A stretch of 7,856 nucleotides of DNA from positions 1 through 7,856 of the forward strand of contig VAXA01000184.1 of the NCBI GenBank assembly GCA_005883365.1. The letters run 5' to 3'. The stretch comes from Actinomycetota bacterium (GTDB lineage Bacteria; Actinomycetota; Thermoleophilia; Gaiellales; Gaiellaceae). Under the pieces are notes generated by a model, which saw only the letters and a program-made list of their open reading frames with translations, was not told the DNA's origin and did no database searches. This document shows, piece by piece, positions 1-6,356 of this stretch. The translations under genes were made by a program, and so were the position numbers. The first letter of the stretch is position 1, and each line of letters opens with the position of its first letter.

Positions 1-396
1 GCTCCACTTGGAAGCGAACTCCGCGAGCTGCTCGCCCATGAGCTGCGCCGACGTCGACTTGCGGTCGAAGTCGTACGTGTCCGGGAAGAGGAAGCCCTCG
101 AGCGGCAGCTTCCTGGCGCCGAAGCCGGCGACGACGCGAGGCTTTGCGGTCGCCGCGAGGTAAGTCTCCCGCGAGACCTTCACCTTCCGGTTCGACTCTT
201 TCTGGGCGATCTTGGCCACGGCCTCTACGCGTAGCGCCATCTGCGCCCGCGTGAACCCCTCCGGGAAGACGATCCGGAACTGCCGCAGCTGCCGGATCGT
301 CGTCGTCGGCGGAGCTGCGTCGCCCGACCCGCCGCCGCAGCCCGCGGCCAACGCCGCGACCAGCATGGCGCAGGCTCCTACGAGCGCGCTGCGCAC
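1..396 (-). CDS. mltG: MltG endolytic murein transglycosylase, N-terminal part (runs off the window)
   Basis: MltG (YceG-like) cuts nascent glycan strands at the outer face of the membrane and is thought to end glycan chain growth. Only the first 132 residues are present; the gene continues past position 1, so the catalytic Glu, which lies downstream in this family, is not visible. The identifying motif is LEGFLFPDTYDF (residues 99-110), close to the family signature LEGYLFPDTY, preceded by FRIVFPEGFTRAQM (about 40-53), which matches the usual 'IPEG..' LysM-like region. The N-terminus is a hydrophobic segment ending in LAAGC (Cys20) and then Gly/Ser, which looks like a weak lipobox; most MltG proteins have a plain membrane helix. 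The GTG start at 396 gives a normal-length signal with Arg2 and overlaps the end of ruvX by 19 nt. An in-frame ATG at 366 has a better AGGAG about 8 nt upstream, overlapping the ruvX stop, but leaves only 9 residues before the Cys. Translational coupling to ruvX is likely either way. Identity is secure; the start is uncertain. Confidence 0.85.
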   Translation of the reverse strand, partial: MRSALVGACAMLVAALAAGCGGGSGDAAPPTTTIRQLRQFRIVFPEGFTRAQMALRVEAVAKIAQKESNRKVKVSRETYLAATAKPRVVAGFGARKLPLEGFLFPDTYDFDRKSTSAQLMGEQLAEFASKWS

Positions 397-770
397 CACT
401 CGAGATACGTCGAGAGGAGATGTGCGGCGGCGAGCGCGTCCTCCGGCGCCGTGCCGCCAGTCCGTTGCGCGAGGTCCGTCGTGAACCGCTCGTCGAACAG
501 CTCGACCGGGACGTCGAGAACGCCGCGCAGCGCCTCGACGAAGCCCTCGGTCTCGAGCACCTGCTCGCCGCGCGTGCCGCCCATGGTCAGCGGCAGGCCG
601 ACGACGACGCACTCCACGTCCTCGGCGCGCACGAGCCGGGCCAGCTCGGCGAGCCCGCGCTCGGCACCGGCCTGCTCGACGACTCCGACCGGCCGCGCGA
701 GCGTGCCCGTCGGATCGGAGACGGCGACTCCGGTGCGCGCGGAGCCGTAGTCCAGTGCCATCACCTTCAC
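378..770 (-). CDS. ruvX: RuvX/YqgF family putative Holliday junction resolvase / pre-16S rRNA nuclease
   Basis: This is a 130-residue RNase H-fold protein of the YqgF family, a cytoplasmic nuclease implicated in 16S rRNA 5' end maturation and proposed as a Holliday junction resolvase. The whole family signature is visible: ALDYGSARTGVAVSD at residues 5-19 with the first acidic residue Asp7, VVVGLPLTMGG at 55-65, FDERFTT at 92-98 with Glu94, and a C-terminal EDALAAAHLLSTYL helix with Asp111. Length fits the usual 130-140 residues. I chose GTG 770 because VKVMALDYG aligns with the usual MRVLALDYG start. The frame stays open upstream, but only into the end of alaS. ATG 761 is another possible start, though it would leave too short an N-terminus. 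The start lies 10 nt after the alaS stop and the TAG stop lies inside the mltG start region, so the three genes are tightly coupled. The order alaS-yqgF-mltG is widespread in Gram-positive bacteria. Confidence 0.93.
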   Translation of the reverse strand: MKVMALDYGSARTGVAVSDPTGTLARPVGVVEQAGAERGLAELARLVRAEDVECVVVGLPLTMGGTRGEQVLETEGFVEALRGVLDVPVELFDERFTTDLAQRTGGTAPEDALAAAHLLSTYLEWCAARS

Positions 771-780
771 TGCGACATCT

Positions 781-3297
781 TTATGGGGCGACGAGCTCCT
801 TCGCGGCAGCGAGTGCGTCTGCAATGCCGTCGGGGTTCTTCCCGCCGGCCTCCGCGAGCGTCGGCTTGCCCCCTCCGCCGCCGCCGATGTGCTTGCCGAG
901 CGCACGCACGACCTGCACGGCGTCGAGCCCGCGCGCCACGAGCGACTCGTCGAAGTTGACGACGAGAAACACGCGCCCGTCGTCGCGCGACGCCACGATC
1001 GCGCCGTCCGCCTTCTCCTGCTGGCGGATCCGATCCGAGAAGTCCCGCAGGGGGCCGCCCTTCAGGCTCTTCACCTCGACCAGGAGGACGTCGCCCTCCT
1101 TGTCCTGCGAGACGATTTCCGCCTGCTCGGCCTGCTGCGGCCGCTTAGCCTCCTTCCGTGCCCGGTCGAGCTCGCCGCGCAGCGCATCCGCCTCTCGTGC
1201 CCGCTCGTGCAAAAGGGCGAACGCCTCGCCGGCGGTCACCGCCTCGATCCGCCGCGAGCCGGCCCCGACCGAGCTCTCGGAGAGGACCGCGAACGGCCCG
1301 ATCTCGGCAGTCGACCGCACGTGCGTGCCGCCGCAGAGCTCGACCGACCAGCCGTCGACGTCGACGACGCGCACGACGTCGCCGTACTTCTCCCCGAACA
1401 GCATCGTCGCGCCGAGGTTGCGCGCCTCGGACAGCGGCGTCTCGAAGACCCGCACAGGCAGGTTCGCGAAGACCCGCTCGTTGACCCGCCGCTCCACCTC
1501 CGCGCGTTCCTCGGGCGTGAGCGGCGCAGGATGCGTGAAGTCGAACCGGAGCTTGTCGGGCCGGACGGCGGACCCGGCCTGACGGACGTGGTCGCCGAGT
1601 ACCTCCTGCAGCACCTTGTGGAGGAGGTGGGTCGCCGTGTGGTTCGCCATCGTCGGATAGCGGACGGCCCACGGCACGACGGCGCGGACGCGGTCGCCTT
1701 CCCCGAAGCCATCACCCTGAAAGACGAGCTCCTGGTCGTCCACGAGCCGCAGCGCGTCGACGAGGTCGGCGCGCGAGCCGTCTTCCTTCTCGATCCAGCC
1801 GGCGTCGGTGACCTGGCCGCCTCCCTCCGCATAGAACGGCGACTCGGCGAGCTTGACCTGGAAGTAGCCGTCGCCGAGGTCGGCGTATGCGGTGATTGCA
1901 GTCCGCACGTCGACCTGCTCGTAGCCGACGAACTCCGTGCGGGGGGCGCCGCTGAACCGCGGCTCGTAGCGCGCGGTTCCACCCTGCCTCGACACCGCCC
2001 GGTGCTGCTCCATCAGCCGCTCGTACTCCTCCTCGTTCACCGCGAGGCCGCGCTCCCGCGCGAGCTCCTCCGTGAGCTCGCGAGGGAAGCCGTACGTCGT
2101 CTGCAGCTCGAAGGCGTCCTCGCCGGTGATCTCGCCCTTCGCGGCCGCCTCCTCGAAGATCGCCATGCCTCGCTCGAGCGTCTCGCCGAAGCGCGTCTCC
2201 TCGGCGGCGAGCCCGCGGTGGATCTCCTCGCGATGCTCGACGAGCTCGGGATACGCCGGCCCCATCTGCTCGATCACGACATCCGCGAGCCCGGGCAGGA
2301 ACGGAGGCTTCATCCCGATCCGCAGCCCGTGCTGGGCGGCGCGGCGGACGATCCGGCGCAGGACGTAGCCGCGCCCCTCGTTCGACGGCGCCACCCCCTC
2401 GGCGGCGATGAACGTCATCCCGCGCCCGTGATCGGCGAGGACACGGTGGGCCTTCGTCGCGTCCTGGGACGAGCCGTACGCGACGCCGGACTGCTCCGCG
2501 ACCCACTTCATGATCAGCTGGTAGCCGTCGGTGTCGTAGACCGACGCCACGTCCTGCACGACGCGGGCGACGCGCTCGAGCCCCCAGCCGGTGTCGATGT
2601 TCTTGCTCGGGAGATCGGTCAGCGTGCCGTCGGGATGGAGCTCGTACGACATGAAGACGAGGTTCCCGAACTCGAGGAAGCGCTCGCAGCGAGTGCACCC
2701 CGGCTGGCAGTCCTCCGTGCCGCAACCGACCTCCTCGCCCCAGTCCCAGTACATCTCCGAGTCCGGGCCGCATGGCCCCGGGCCGCCGACCGACCAGAAG
2801 TTCTCGGAGGACGGCAGCGGCACGATCCGCTCCGACGGCATGCCGATCCGCTCCCAGAGGCCGATCGCCTCCTCGTCGGGGCCGAGCTTCAGACCGGGGT
2901 CGCCCGCGTGGACGCTGATCCAGACACGGTCCCAGTCGAGCTTCAGGCGCTGCTGGATGAACTCGGTCGCGTACTCGATCGCGCCCTCCTTGAAGTACTG
3001 GCCGAACGAGAAGTTCCCGAGCATCTCGAAGAACGTGAGGTGGAACGTGTCGAGCCCGACCTCGTCGATGTCGGGGGTGCGGAAGCACTTCTGGCAGGTC
3101 GTCGTCAGCAGGGCCGGCGGCGCCTCGTGACCGAGGAAGTACGGCATCTGCGGCTGCATGCCGGCGCTCGTGTAGAGCGTCGAGCGGTCGTCGGCGCGCG
3201 GGATCAGCGACGCGGACGGCCGCCGCAGGTGGCCCTTCTCCTCGAAGAACGCCTGGAACCCCTCCCGCAGCTCTGCCGTCGTGCGCACGGCGGCCAT
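781..3297 (-). CDS. alaS: Alanyl-tRNA synthetase
   Basis: This cytoplasmic class II synthetase charges tRNA-Ala and clears mischarged Ser/Gly-tRNA-Ala with its own editing domain. The 838-residue frame is uninterrupted (numbered from ATG 3297), slightly shorter than the usual 870-880. Catalytic domain: TTAELREGFQAFF at the N-terminus, HLTFFEMLGNFSFG (86-99), VGGPGPCGPDSE (170-181), NIDTGWGLERV (233-243, with Asp235 at the position of the conserved motif-3 region Asp) and RGYVLRRIVRRA (309-320). Cys192, Cys197, Cys201 and Cys204 form a cluster seen in many Gram-positive AlaS proteins and could bind metal. Editing domain: zinc site HTATH (His553, His557) and CGGTH (Cys655, His659). A coiled, charged linker (about 695-735) leads to the C-Ala domain, which ends in a run of six glycines (805-810). 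Start: the family usually begins M-K/R-TTAEL, so GTG 3288 (VRTTAEL) is a serious rival to ATG 3297. No Shine-Dalgarno sequence is visible before either. The gene heads the alaS-ruvX-mltG block. Confidence 0.97.
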   Translation of the reverse strand: MAAVRTTAELREGFQAFFEEKGHLRRPSASLIPRADDRSTLYTSAGMQPQMPYFLGHEAPPALLTTTCQKCFRTPDIDEVGLDTFHLTFFEMLGNFSFGQYFKEGAIEYATEFIQQRLKLDWDRVWISVHAGDPGLKLGPDEEAIGLWERIGMPSERIVPLPSSENFWSVGGPGPCGPDSEMYWDWGEEVGCGTEDCQPGCTRCERFLEFGNLVFMSYELHPDGTLTDLPSKNIDTGWGLERVARVVQDVASVYDTDGYQLIMKWVAEQSGVAYGSSQDATKAHRVLADHGRGMTFIAAEGVAPSNEGRGYVLRRIVRRAAQHGLRIGMKPPFLPGLADVVIEQMGPAYPELVEHREEIHRGLAAEETRFGETLERGMAIFEEAAAKGEITGEDAFELQTTYGFPRELTEELARERGLAVNEEEYERLMEQHRAVSRQGGTARYEPRFSGAPRTEFVGYEQVDVRTAITAYADLGDGYFQVKLAESPFYAEGGGQVTDAGWIEKEDGSRADLVDALRLVDDQELVFQGDGFGEGDRVRAVVPWAVRYPTMANHTATHLLHKVLQEVLGDHVRQAGSAVRPDKLRFDFTHPAPLTPEERAEVERRVNERVFANLPVRVFETPLSEARNLGATMLFGEKYGDVVRVVDVDGWSVELCGGTHVRSTAEIGPFAVLSESSVGAGSRRIEAVTAGEAFALLHERAREADALRGELDRARKEAKRPQQAEQAEIVSQDKEGDVLLVEVKSLKGGPLRDFSDRIRQQEKADGAIVASRDDGRVFLVVNFDESLVARGLDAVQVVRALGKHIGGGGGGKPTLAEAGGKNPDGIADALAAAKELVAP

Positions 3298-3301
3298 TCT
3301 A
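3296..3301 (-). promoter_or_regulatory. Putative -10 element for alaS (leaderless start)
   Basis: The minus-strand hexamer TAGAAT (5 of 6 to TATAAT) lies just upstream of the conserved alaS N-terminus and overlaps the ATG at 3297-3295. With the usual 6-nt gap, transcription would begin at 3289 or 3288, essentially at the in-frame GTG 3288 that matches the family start. No ribosome binding site is visible, which fits a leaderless mRNA. No convincing -35 element is seen about 17 nt upstream. This is inferred from sequence only; if the true start is ATG 3297, the hexamer is a coincidence. Confidence 0.35.
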
Positions 3302-3336
3302 GGAGCGGCGCCCCGGAGGCCCGCCGCCCACCTCGT

Positions 3337-3342
3337 TAGCAT
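3337..3342 (+). promoter_or_regulatory. Putative -10 element for the DD-carboxypeptidase gene (leaderless start)
   Basis: The plus-strand hexamer TAGCAT fits TAnnnT and ends exactly 6 nt before the GTG at 3349, so a standard -10 to +1 distance puts the transcription start on the first base of the start codon. There is no Shine-Dalgarno sequence before the GTG. Leaderless mRNAs are common in actinobacteria. No -35 element stands out in the GC-rich stretch upstream. It shares the ~50-bp divergent gap with the alaS promoter candidate. Confidence 0.4.
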
Positions 3343-3348
3343 CGGACC

Positions 3349-4344
3349 GTGTCGTTGGACGTTCTGACGCCGGTCGCACCGCGGCGCCGGAGGCGCCGCT
3401 ACCGGGCCGGGAGGGTCGCGCTGTTCGCCCTCGTCGTTCTGCTCGCCGCCGGCGCGGGCATCTGGCTCGGGCGGCGGTCCGCGACCGGACCGCACCATCC
3501 TGCCGTCGCACGGCATCCCGCAACAACGCCGGTCACACCGACGGTGTCGCACTCCATTGCGGCACGGCCACTCCCGCTCCTGACCGGAGCGCCGCTCCTG
3601 GAAGGGAGAGTGGACGTTCGCGTCCATGCACCCGCCGCGATCGTCGTCGACGCGCAAACCGGCCGCGTCCTATGGGCGAAGCGCGCCCACGAGCGGCGGA
3701 AGATCGCGTCGCTGACGAAGATCATGACCGCGACCCTCGCGCTGCGCGAGGTGCCGTGGGACAGCACGGTCACCGTCGACAAGAGGGTGACGACCGTTCC
3801 CCTGGTGAAGGAGGGCCTCCGCCCCGGCGAGCGCGTCAAGGCGTGGAAGCTGTTCTACTCGTTGCTCCTCTACTCCGGCAACGACGACGCGGCGCAGCTC
3901 GCCATCTCCTCCGCAGGGTCGATTCGGGCGTTCCTGCGCCAGATGAACGCTGAGGCCCGAAGCCTGGGGCTCCGCGATTCGCACTTCCGGAGCCCGAGCG
4001 GCGTGATCGACCAGGGCAACTACTCGACGGCGTGGGACCTCGCCGCCCTCACGCGCTACGCCCTCCGGAACCGGCGCTTCGGCCGGCTCGTAGGGACGAA
4101 GCGAATCCAGGTGCGGTGGTCGCGGCCGACGAACTCGAAGATCTACCTCAATAACAACTTCCTGCTGCACGCGTACCGCGGCGCGAACGGCGTCAAGACG
4201 GGCTACACGTCCGCATCTGGCTGGTGCCTCGTCGCGTCTGCCACAAGGCACGGCCGGACGCTGATCGCGGTCGTCCTCGACTCGCCGAATATCTACGGCG
4301 ACGCGAGGACACTCCTCAACCTCGGGTTCAGCCACAACGAGTAG
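3349..4344 (+). CDS. D-alanyl-D-alanine carboxypeptidase (peptidase S11, PBP5-like), N-terminally membrane-anchored
   Basis: This 331-residue serine DD-carboxypeptidase should remove the terminal D-Ala from peptidoglycan pentapeptides outside the cytoplasmic membrane. All three penicillin-binding motifs are present in order: SLTK (Ser121 nucleophile, Lys124), SGN (176-178) and KTG (283-285), with the supporting stretch NYSTAWDLAALTRYA (224-238). A basic cytoplasmic N-terminus (RRRRRR at 12-17) is followed by one membrane helix (about 23-41) and a Pro/Thr-rich linker (about 47-80), so the catalytic domain is tethered by an N-terminal anchor. The protein stops soon after the catalytic domain: the PBP5 C-terminal beta domain and amphipathic anchoring helix are absent. 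Start: GTG 3349 with a -10-like hexamer at the right distance for a leaderless transcript. It is divergent from alaS and lies 116 bp upstream of the mreB homologue on the same strand, a plausible envelope pair. Family assignment is firm; a specific paralogue name is not. Confidence 0.93.
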   Translation: MSLDVLTPVAPRRRRRRYRAGRVALFALVVLLAAGAGIWLGRRSATGPHHPAVARHPATTPVTPTVSHSIAARPLPLLTGAPLLEGRVDVRVHAPAAIVVDAQTGRVLWAKRAHERRKIASLTKIMTATLALREVPWDSTVTVDKRVTTVPLVKEGLRPGERVKAWKLFYSLLLYSGNDDAAQLAISSAGSIRAFLRQMNAEARSLGLRDSHFRSPSGVIDQGNYSTAWDLAALTRYALRNRRFGRLVGTKRIQVRWSRPTNSKIYLNNNFLLHAYRGANGVKTGYTSASGWCLVASATRHGRTLIAVVLDSPNIYGDARTLLNLGFSHNE

Positions 4345-4460
4345 AGCGGCCTGGGCACGTTTGCCCCTGCGGTCTCGGCGGGACTCGAGAGGCGGCTACG
4401 GTTTCCCGTCCGCTGCGGCCGCGCACTGTGCCGCGAGGTCGATGCGGCGAAGGAACACGC

Positions 4461-5504
4461 ATGAGATTGCCCACGCTCGTCTCCGGTACCGATCTGGCCG
4501 TCGACCTCGGGACGGCGAACACCGTCGTCTTCCGCCGCGGCGAGGGCATCGTCCTCTTCGAGCCGTCCGTCGTGGCCATGGACCAGCAGACCGGACAGGT
4601 CTACGCCGTCGGCGAGAAGGCGCGACAGATGCTCGGCCGCACGCCGGCGACGATCGTCGCCACCCGACCCCTGCGCCACGGCGTGATCGCGGACTTCGAG
4701 ACCACCGAGCAGATGCTGGGCCACTTCGTCCGCCGGGTCGGCGGCAGCGGGCTCCGCCGAGCGGTGATCGTCTGTGTCCCGAGCGGCCTGACGCAGGTCG
4801 AGCGAGATGCCGTCGTCGAGGCGACGCTGGCGGCGGGCGCGCGCGAGGCGCACCTGATCGAGGAGGCGATGGCGGGCGCGATCGGCGCCGAGCTGCCGGT
4901 GGAGGACGCGGTCGCGTCGCTCGTGGTGGACGTCGGCGGCGGCACGAGCGAGATGGCGGTGATCGCGCTAGGCGGGATCGTCGTCTCGACCTCGCTGCCG
5001 GTGGGCGGCTACGACCTCGACGACGCGGTCGTCCGCTTCGTCCAGGACCAGCACCGGCTGCTCGTCGGCCACGAGCAGGCCGAGCGGGTGAAGCTCGAGG
5101 TCGGGAGCGCGCTCGCGGGGCACGCCGCGGCCCCGGAGACCGAGGTCGCCGGCCGCTACATGTCGACCGGGATGCTCGCCCGCATCACGCTTGGCGAGGA
5201 CGAGGTCCGGCAGGCGCTCGAGCGGCCCCTCAACCGGATCGTCTCGGCGCTCAAGGAGCTGCTCGAGCAGACGCCGGCCCAGCTCGCCTCGGACATCGCC
5301 GACCGCGGCGTCACGCTGGTCGGCGGGAGCACGCTGCTGCCGGGGTTCCCCGAGCTCGTAGGCGGCGAGACGGGCCTCCCTGTCAGCCGCGACCCGGAGC
5401 CGCTGACGACGGTCGCACGCGGCGCGGGCGCGGCCCTCGCGGAGCTCGACACGCTCCGGCGCACACAGCGACGTGGCCGCCGCTCCCGCCGGCGCCGCAG
5501 CTGA
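4461..5504 (+). CDS. mreB: MreB-family rod-shape-determining actin homologue
   Basis: This 347-residue bacterial actin should form membrane-associated ATP-dependent filaments that steer the elongation machinery. The actin signatures are in order: phosphate-1 motif AVDLGTANTVVF (13-24), connect region GVIADFETTEQML (74-86), PSGLTQVERDAV (107-118), LIEEAMAGAIGAELPV (132-147), phosphate-2 motif VVDVGGGTSEMAVIALGG (155-172), then SLPVGGYDLDDAVV, and the adenosine motif VTLVGGSTLLPGFPELV (284-300) followed by ETGLPV. Length matches typical MreB. ATG 4461 is preceded by AAGGA at 4450-4454, 6 nt upstream. The frame is open further upstream, but only across the carboxypeptidase end. Oddities: the usual IEEPMAAAIGA reads IEEAMAGAIGA, the C-terminus is a very basic tail (residues 333-347, mostly Arg), and neither mreC nor mreD follows; the next gene is convergent. 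It could be a second MreB or MreB-like (Mbl) paralogue; the family call itself is secure. Confidence 0.92.
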   Translation: MRLPTLVSGTDLAVDLGTANTVVFRRGEGIVLFEPSVVAMDQQTGQVYAVGEKARQMLGRTPATIVATRPLRHGVIADFETTEQMLGHFVRRVGGSGLRRAVIVCVPSGLTQVERDAVVEATLAAGAREAHLIEEAMAGAIGAELPVEDAVASLVVDVGGGTSEMAVIALGGIVVSTSLPVGGYDLDDAVVRFVQDQHRLLVGHEQAERVKLEVGSALAGHAAAPETEVAGRYMSTGMLARITLGEDEVRQALERPLNRIVSALKELLEQTPAQLASDIADRGVTLVGGSTLLPGFPELVGGETGLPVSRDPEPLTTVARGAGAALAELDTLRRTQRRGRRSRRRRS

Positions 5505-5522
5505 CCGCGCAGCTACCTCTCT

Positions 5523-5831
5523 TTATCCGCCAACCACGTCGTGGAGCTCGTAGAAGCCGTCTCTGCTGGGCATTGTGAAGGCGTCCGGATTGGGGAAGGC
5601 ACCCGGGCCCTGCTCGACGAGTGGCTGCACATGCTCGGCGAGGAACCGGTCGGCCTGCTCCCGCGTCTCCCACACGTCGAAGATCCGGAACACGCCCGCC
5701 TCGTCGTCGAAACCGGCCGTATGCGCGATCAGTCCGTCGAAGGGTCCCTGACCGATCTGCTGGGCGACGAAGTCATAGTTCGTGGTGGAGCGATCCCCGA
5801 TCGCGAACTCCTGGATGTAGGCGACTGCCAT
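5523..5831 (-). CDS. Small ABM-like (dimeric alpha-beta barrel) protein, function unknown
   Basis: This is a 102-residue cytoplasmic protein without a signal or membrane segment. Its pattern (N-terminal beta strand AVAYIQEFAIG, a helix, GLIAHTAGFD at 33-42, then VFRIFDVWETREQADRFLAEHV at 47-68) resembles antibiotic-biosynthesis-monooxygenase-type ferredoxin-like domains, in which a strand containing 'DVWES' leads into a helix. Members include small oxygenases, but many have no known substrate, and I see no residue that fixes a reaction. ATG 5831 is well supported: the strong ribosome site AGAGGAGG (5837-5844) lies 5 nt upstream and a -10-like TAGGAT lies further up. The TAA stop at 5523-5525 leaves only 18 bp to the convergent mreB stop, with no obvious terminator between. 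The gene is probably real and monocistronic. Family call moderate; function unassigned. Confidence 0.72.
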   Translation of the reverse strand: MAVAYIQEFAIGDRSTTNYDFVAQQIGQGPFDGLIAHTAGFDDEAGVFRIFDVWETREQADRFLAEHVQPLVEQGPGAFPNPDAFTMPSRDGFYELHDVVGG

Positions 5832-5858
5832 CGATTCCTCCTCTGGACGGTTTCGTCG

Positions 5859-5864
5859 ATCCTA
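5859..5864 (-). promoter_or_regulatory. Putative -10 element for the ABM-like gene
   Basis: The minus-strand hexamer TAGGAT fits TAnnnT and would place the transcription start near 5852, giving a 5' leader of about 21 nt that contains the strong AGAGGAGG ribosome site at 5837-5844. No canonical TTGACA is found at the expected -35 distance; GGAAC at 5879-5883 is too close for a standard ECF promoter. The diverged repeat core at 5892-5908 would lie about 40-56 nt upstream of the predicted start. Confidence 0.35.
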
Positions 5865-5891
5865 CGTCCGCCGCCCAGGTTCCAGCGTCCT

Positions 5892-5908
5892 TGTTCGGGA
5901 ATGTCCCC
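5892..5908 (+). repeat. Diverged copy of the repeat core TGTTCSGGAATGWCCCC
   Basis: Positions 5892-5908 match the core of the two long repeats at 15 of 17 bases (6245-6261 and 7748-7764), with differences at 5897 and 5904. All three copies point the same way on the plus strand. Similarity does not extend much past the core, unlike the two 34-bp copies, so this may be an independent binding site rather than a duplicate. It lies just upstream of the ABM-like gene's predicted promoter. Confidence 0.45.
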
Positions 5909-6229
5909 GAGCTGGGGCTGGAGGTACCTACAGCAATTCGAGTTTGATCACTTGCCCGGCGTCTATCGTCGCTCGCGCTTCGGCTGCTTGCTCGTAGGCG
6001 ATTTCTCCTGACTCCTTCCAGCTGAACACTCGCGTCGCCCGCGATACAAAGACGGCGGCTTCCTCGGTGATCACGCGGTCACGGACCGAGATGTCGAGCG
6101 CTGCCGTCGCGCTCCTTGCTTGGGCAGAGGTAGCCAGCGGGCAGTGGCATGAGGAGAGGGCCGTTTACGCGAGCGTTCTGCGGCGCTTGGCTTCCTGGTT
6201 GCGGTCTAGGCGGCTCGGAGATCACTGAC

Positions 6230-6263
6230 GCTCGCATGGGCCAGTGTTCCGGAATGACCCCTG
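6230..6263 (+). repeat. 34-bp direct repeat, copy 1 (upstream of the hydrolase-cyclase gene)
   Basis: This copy matches 7733-7766 at 33 of 34 bases (A at 6236 against C at 7739) in the same orientation. It contains the 8-bp palindrome TTCCGGAA (6247-6254) and a partial outer dyad (GGGnCA ... TGnCCC). It ends 93 bp before the cyclase ATG. Similarity stops abruptly on both sides. It could be a regulator site, a recombination scar or the end of a degraded mobile element; sequence alone cannot decide. Confidence 0.8.
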
Positions 6264-6356
6264 AGTCGTCACCGTCGTTTCGCGAGCGTGCGAGTGGGCG
6301 TGGCGGCCCGGGAGCCGACTTGCGGGCGCTGGCCGAGTAGCGGAGACTTCGGTTAG

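Larger units (their letters stand above)
5832..6356. other. 525-bp intergenic region between the ABM-like gene and the hydrolase-cyclase gene
   Basis: The left end holds the promoter and ribosome site of the ABM-like gene. A 17-bp motif copy lies at 5892-5908 and the first 34-bp repeat at 6230-6263. A minus-strand open frame (stop TAG 5928-5930, possible GTG 6074, 48 codons) has a protein-like but unrecognised composition and no ribosome site. A plus-strand open frame at 6149-6340 (63 residues) spans the repeat and resembles no protein I know, so I do not call it. The sequence before the cyclase gene has a weak GGAG at 6342-6345, 11 nt before its ATG. No tRNA, rRNA, transposase or clear terminator is seen. 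The stretch at about 5928-6080 uses more A-ending codons than the neighbouring genes, which could reflect decayed or imported DNA. Confidence 0.5.

Noticed and set aside
378..905. Longer ruvX with a 45-residue N-terminal extension beginning inside alaS
   Set aside because: The extension is Arg/Ser-rich shadow sequence of alaS; the family N-terminus aligns at VKVMALDYG, just after the alaS stop.
889..3339. Very long plus-strand open frame (816 codons) opposite alaS
   Set aside because: It is a shadow of alaS caused by GC-rich codon bias; its translation is Arg/Leu/Asp-rich with no family motifs, while the minus strand gives a complete AlaS.
4353..4366. Hairpin GGGCA-CGTT-TGCCC just after the carboxypeptidase stop, as a terminator
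   Set aside because: Only a 5-bp stem and no T-run follows, so it does not meet the pattern of an intrinsic terminator.
5505..5522. Bidirectional terminator between the convergent mreB and ABM-like genes
   Set aside because: The 18-bp gap contains no inverted repeat long enough to form a stem.
6149..6340. Plus-strand 63-codon frame upstream of the cyclase gene
   Set aside because: No good ribosome site, Gly/Arg/Ser-rich low-information product, and it runs through the repeat copy; nothing supports expression.
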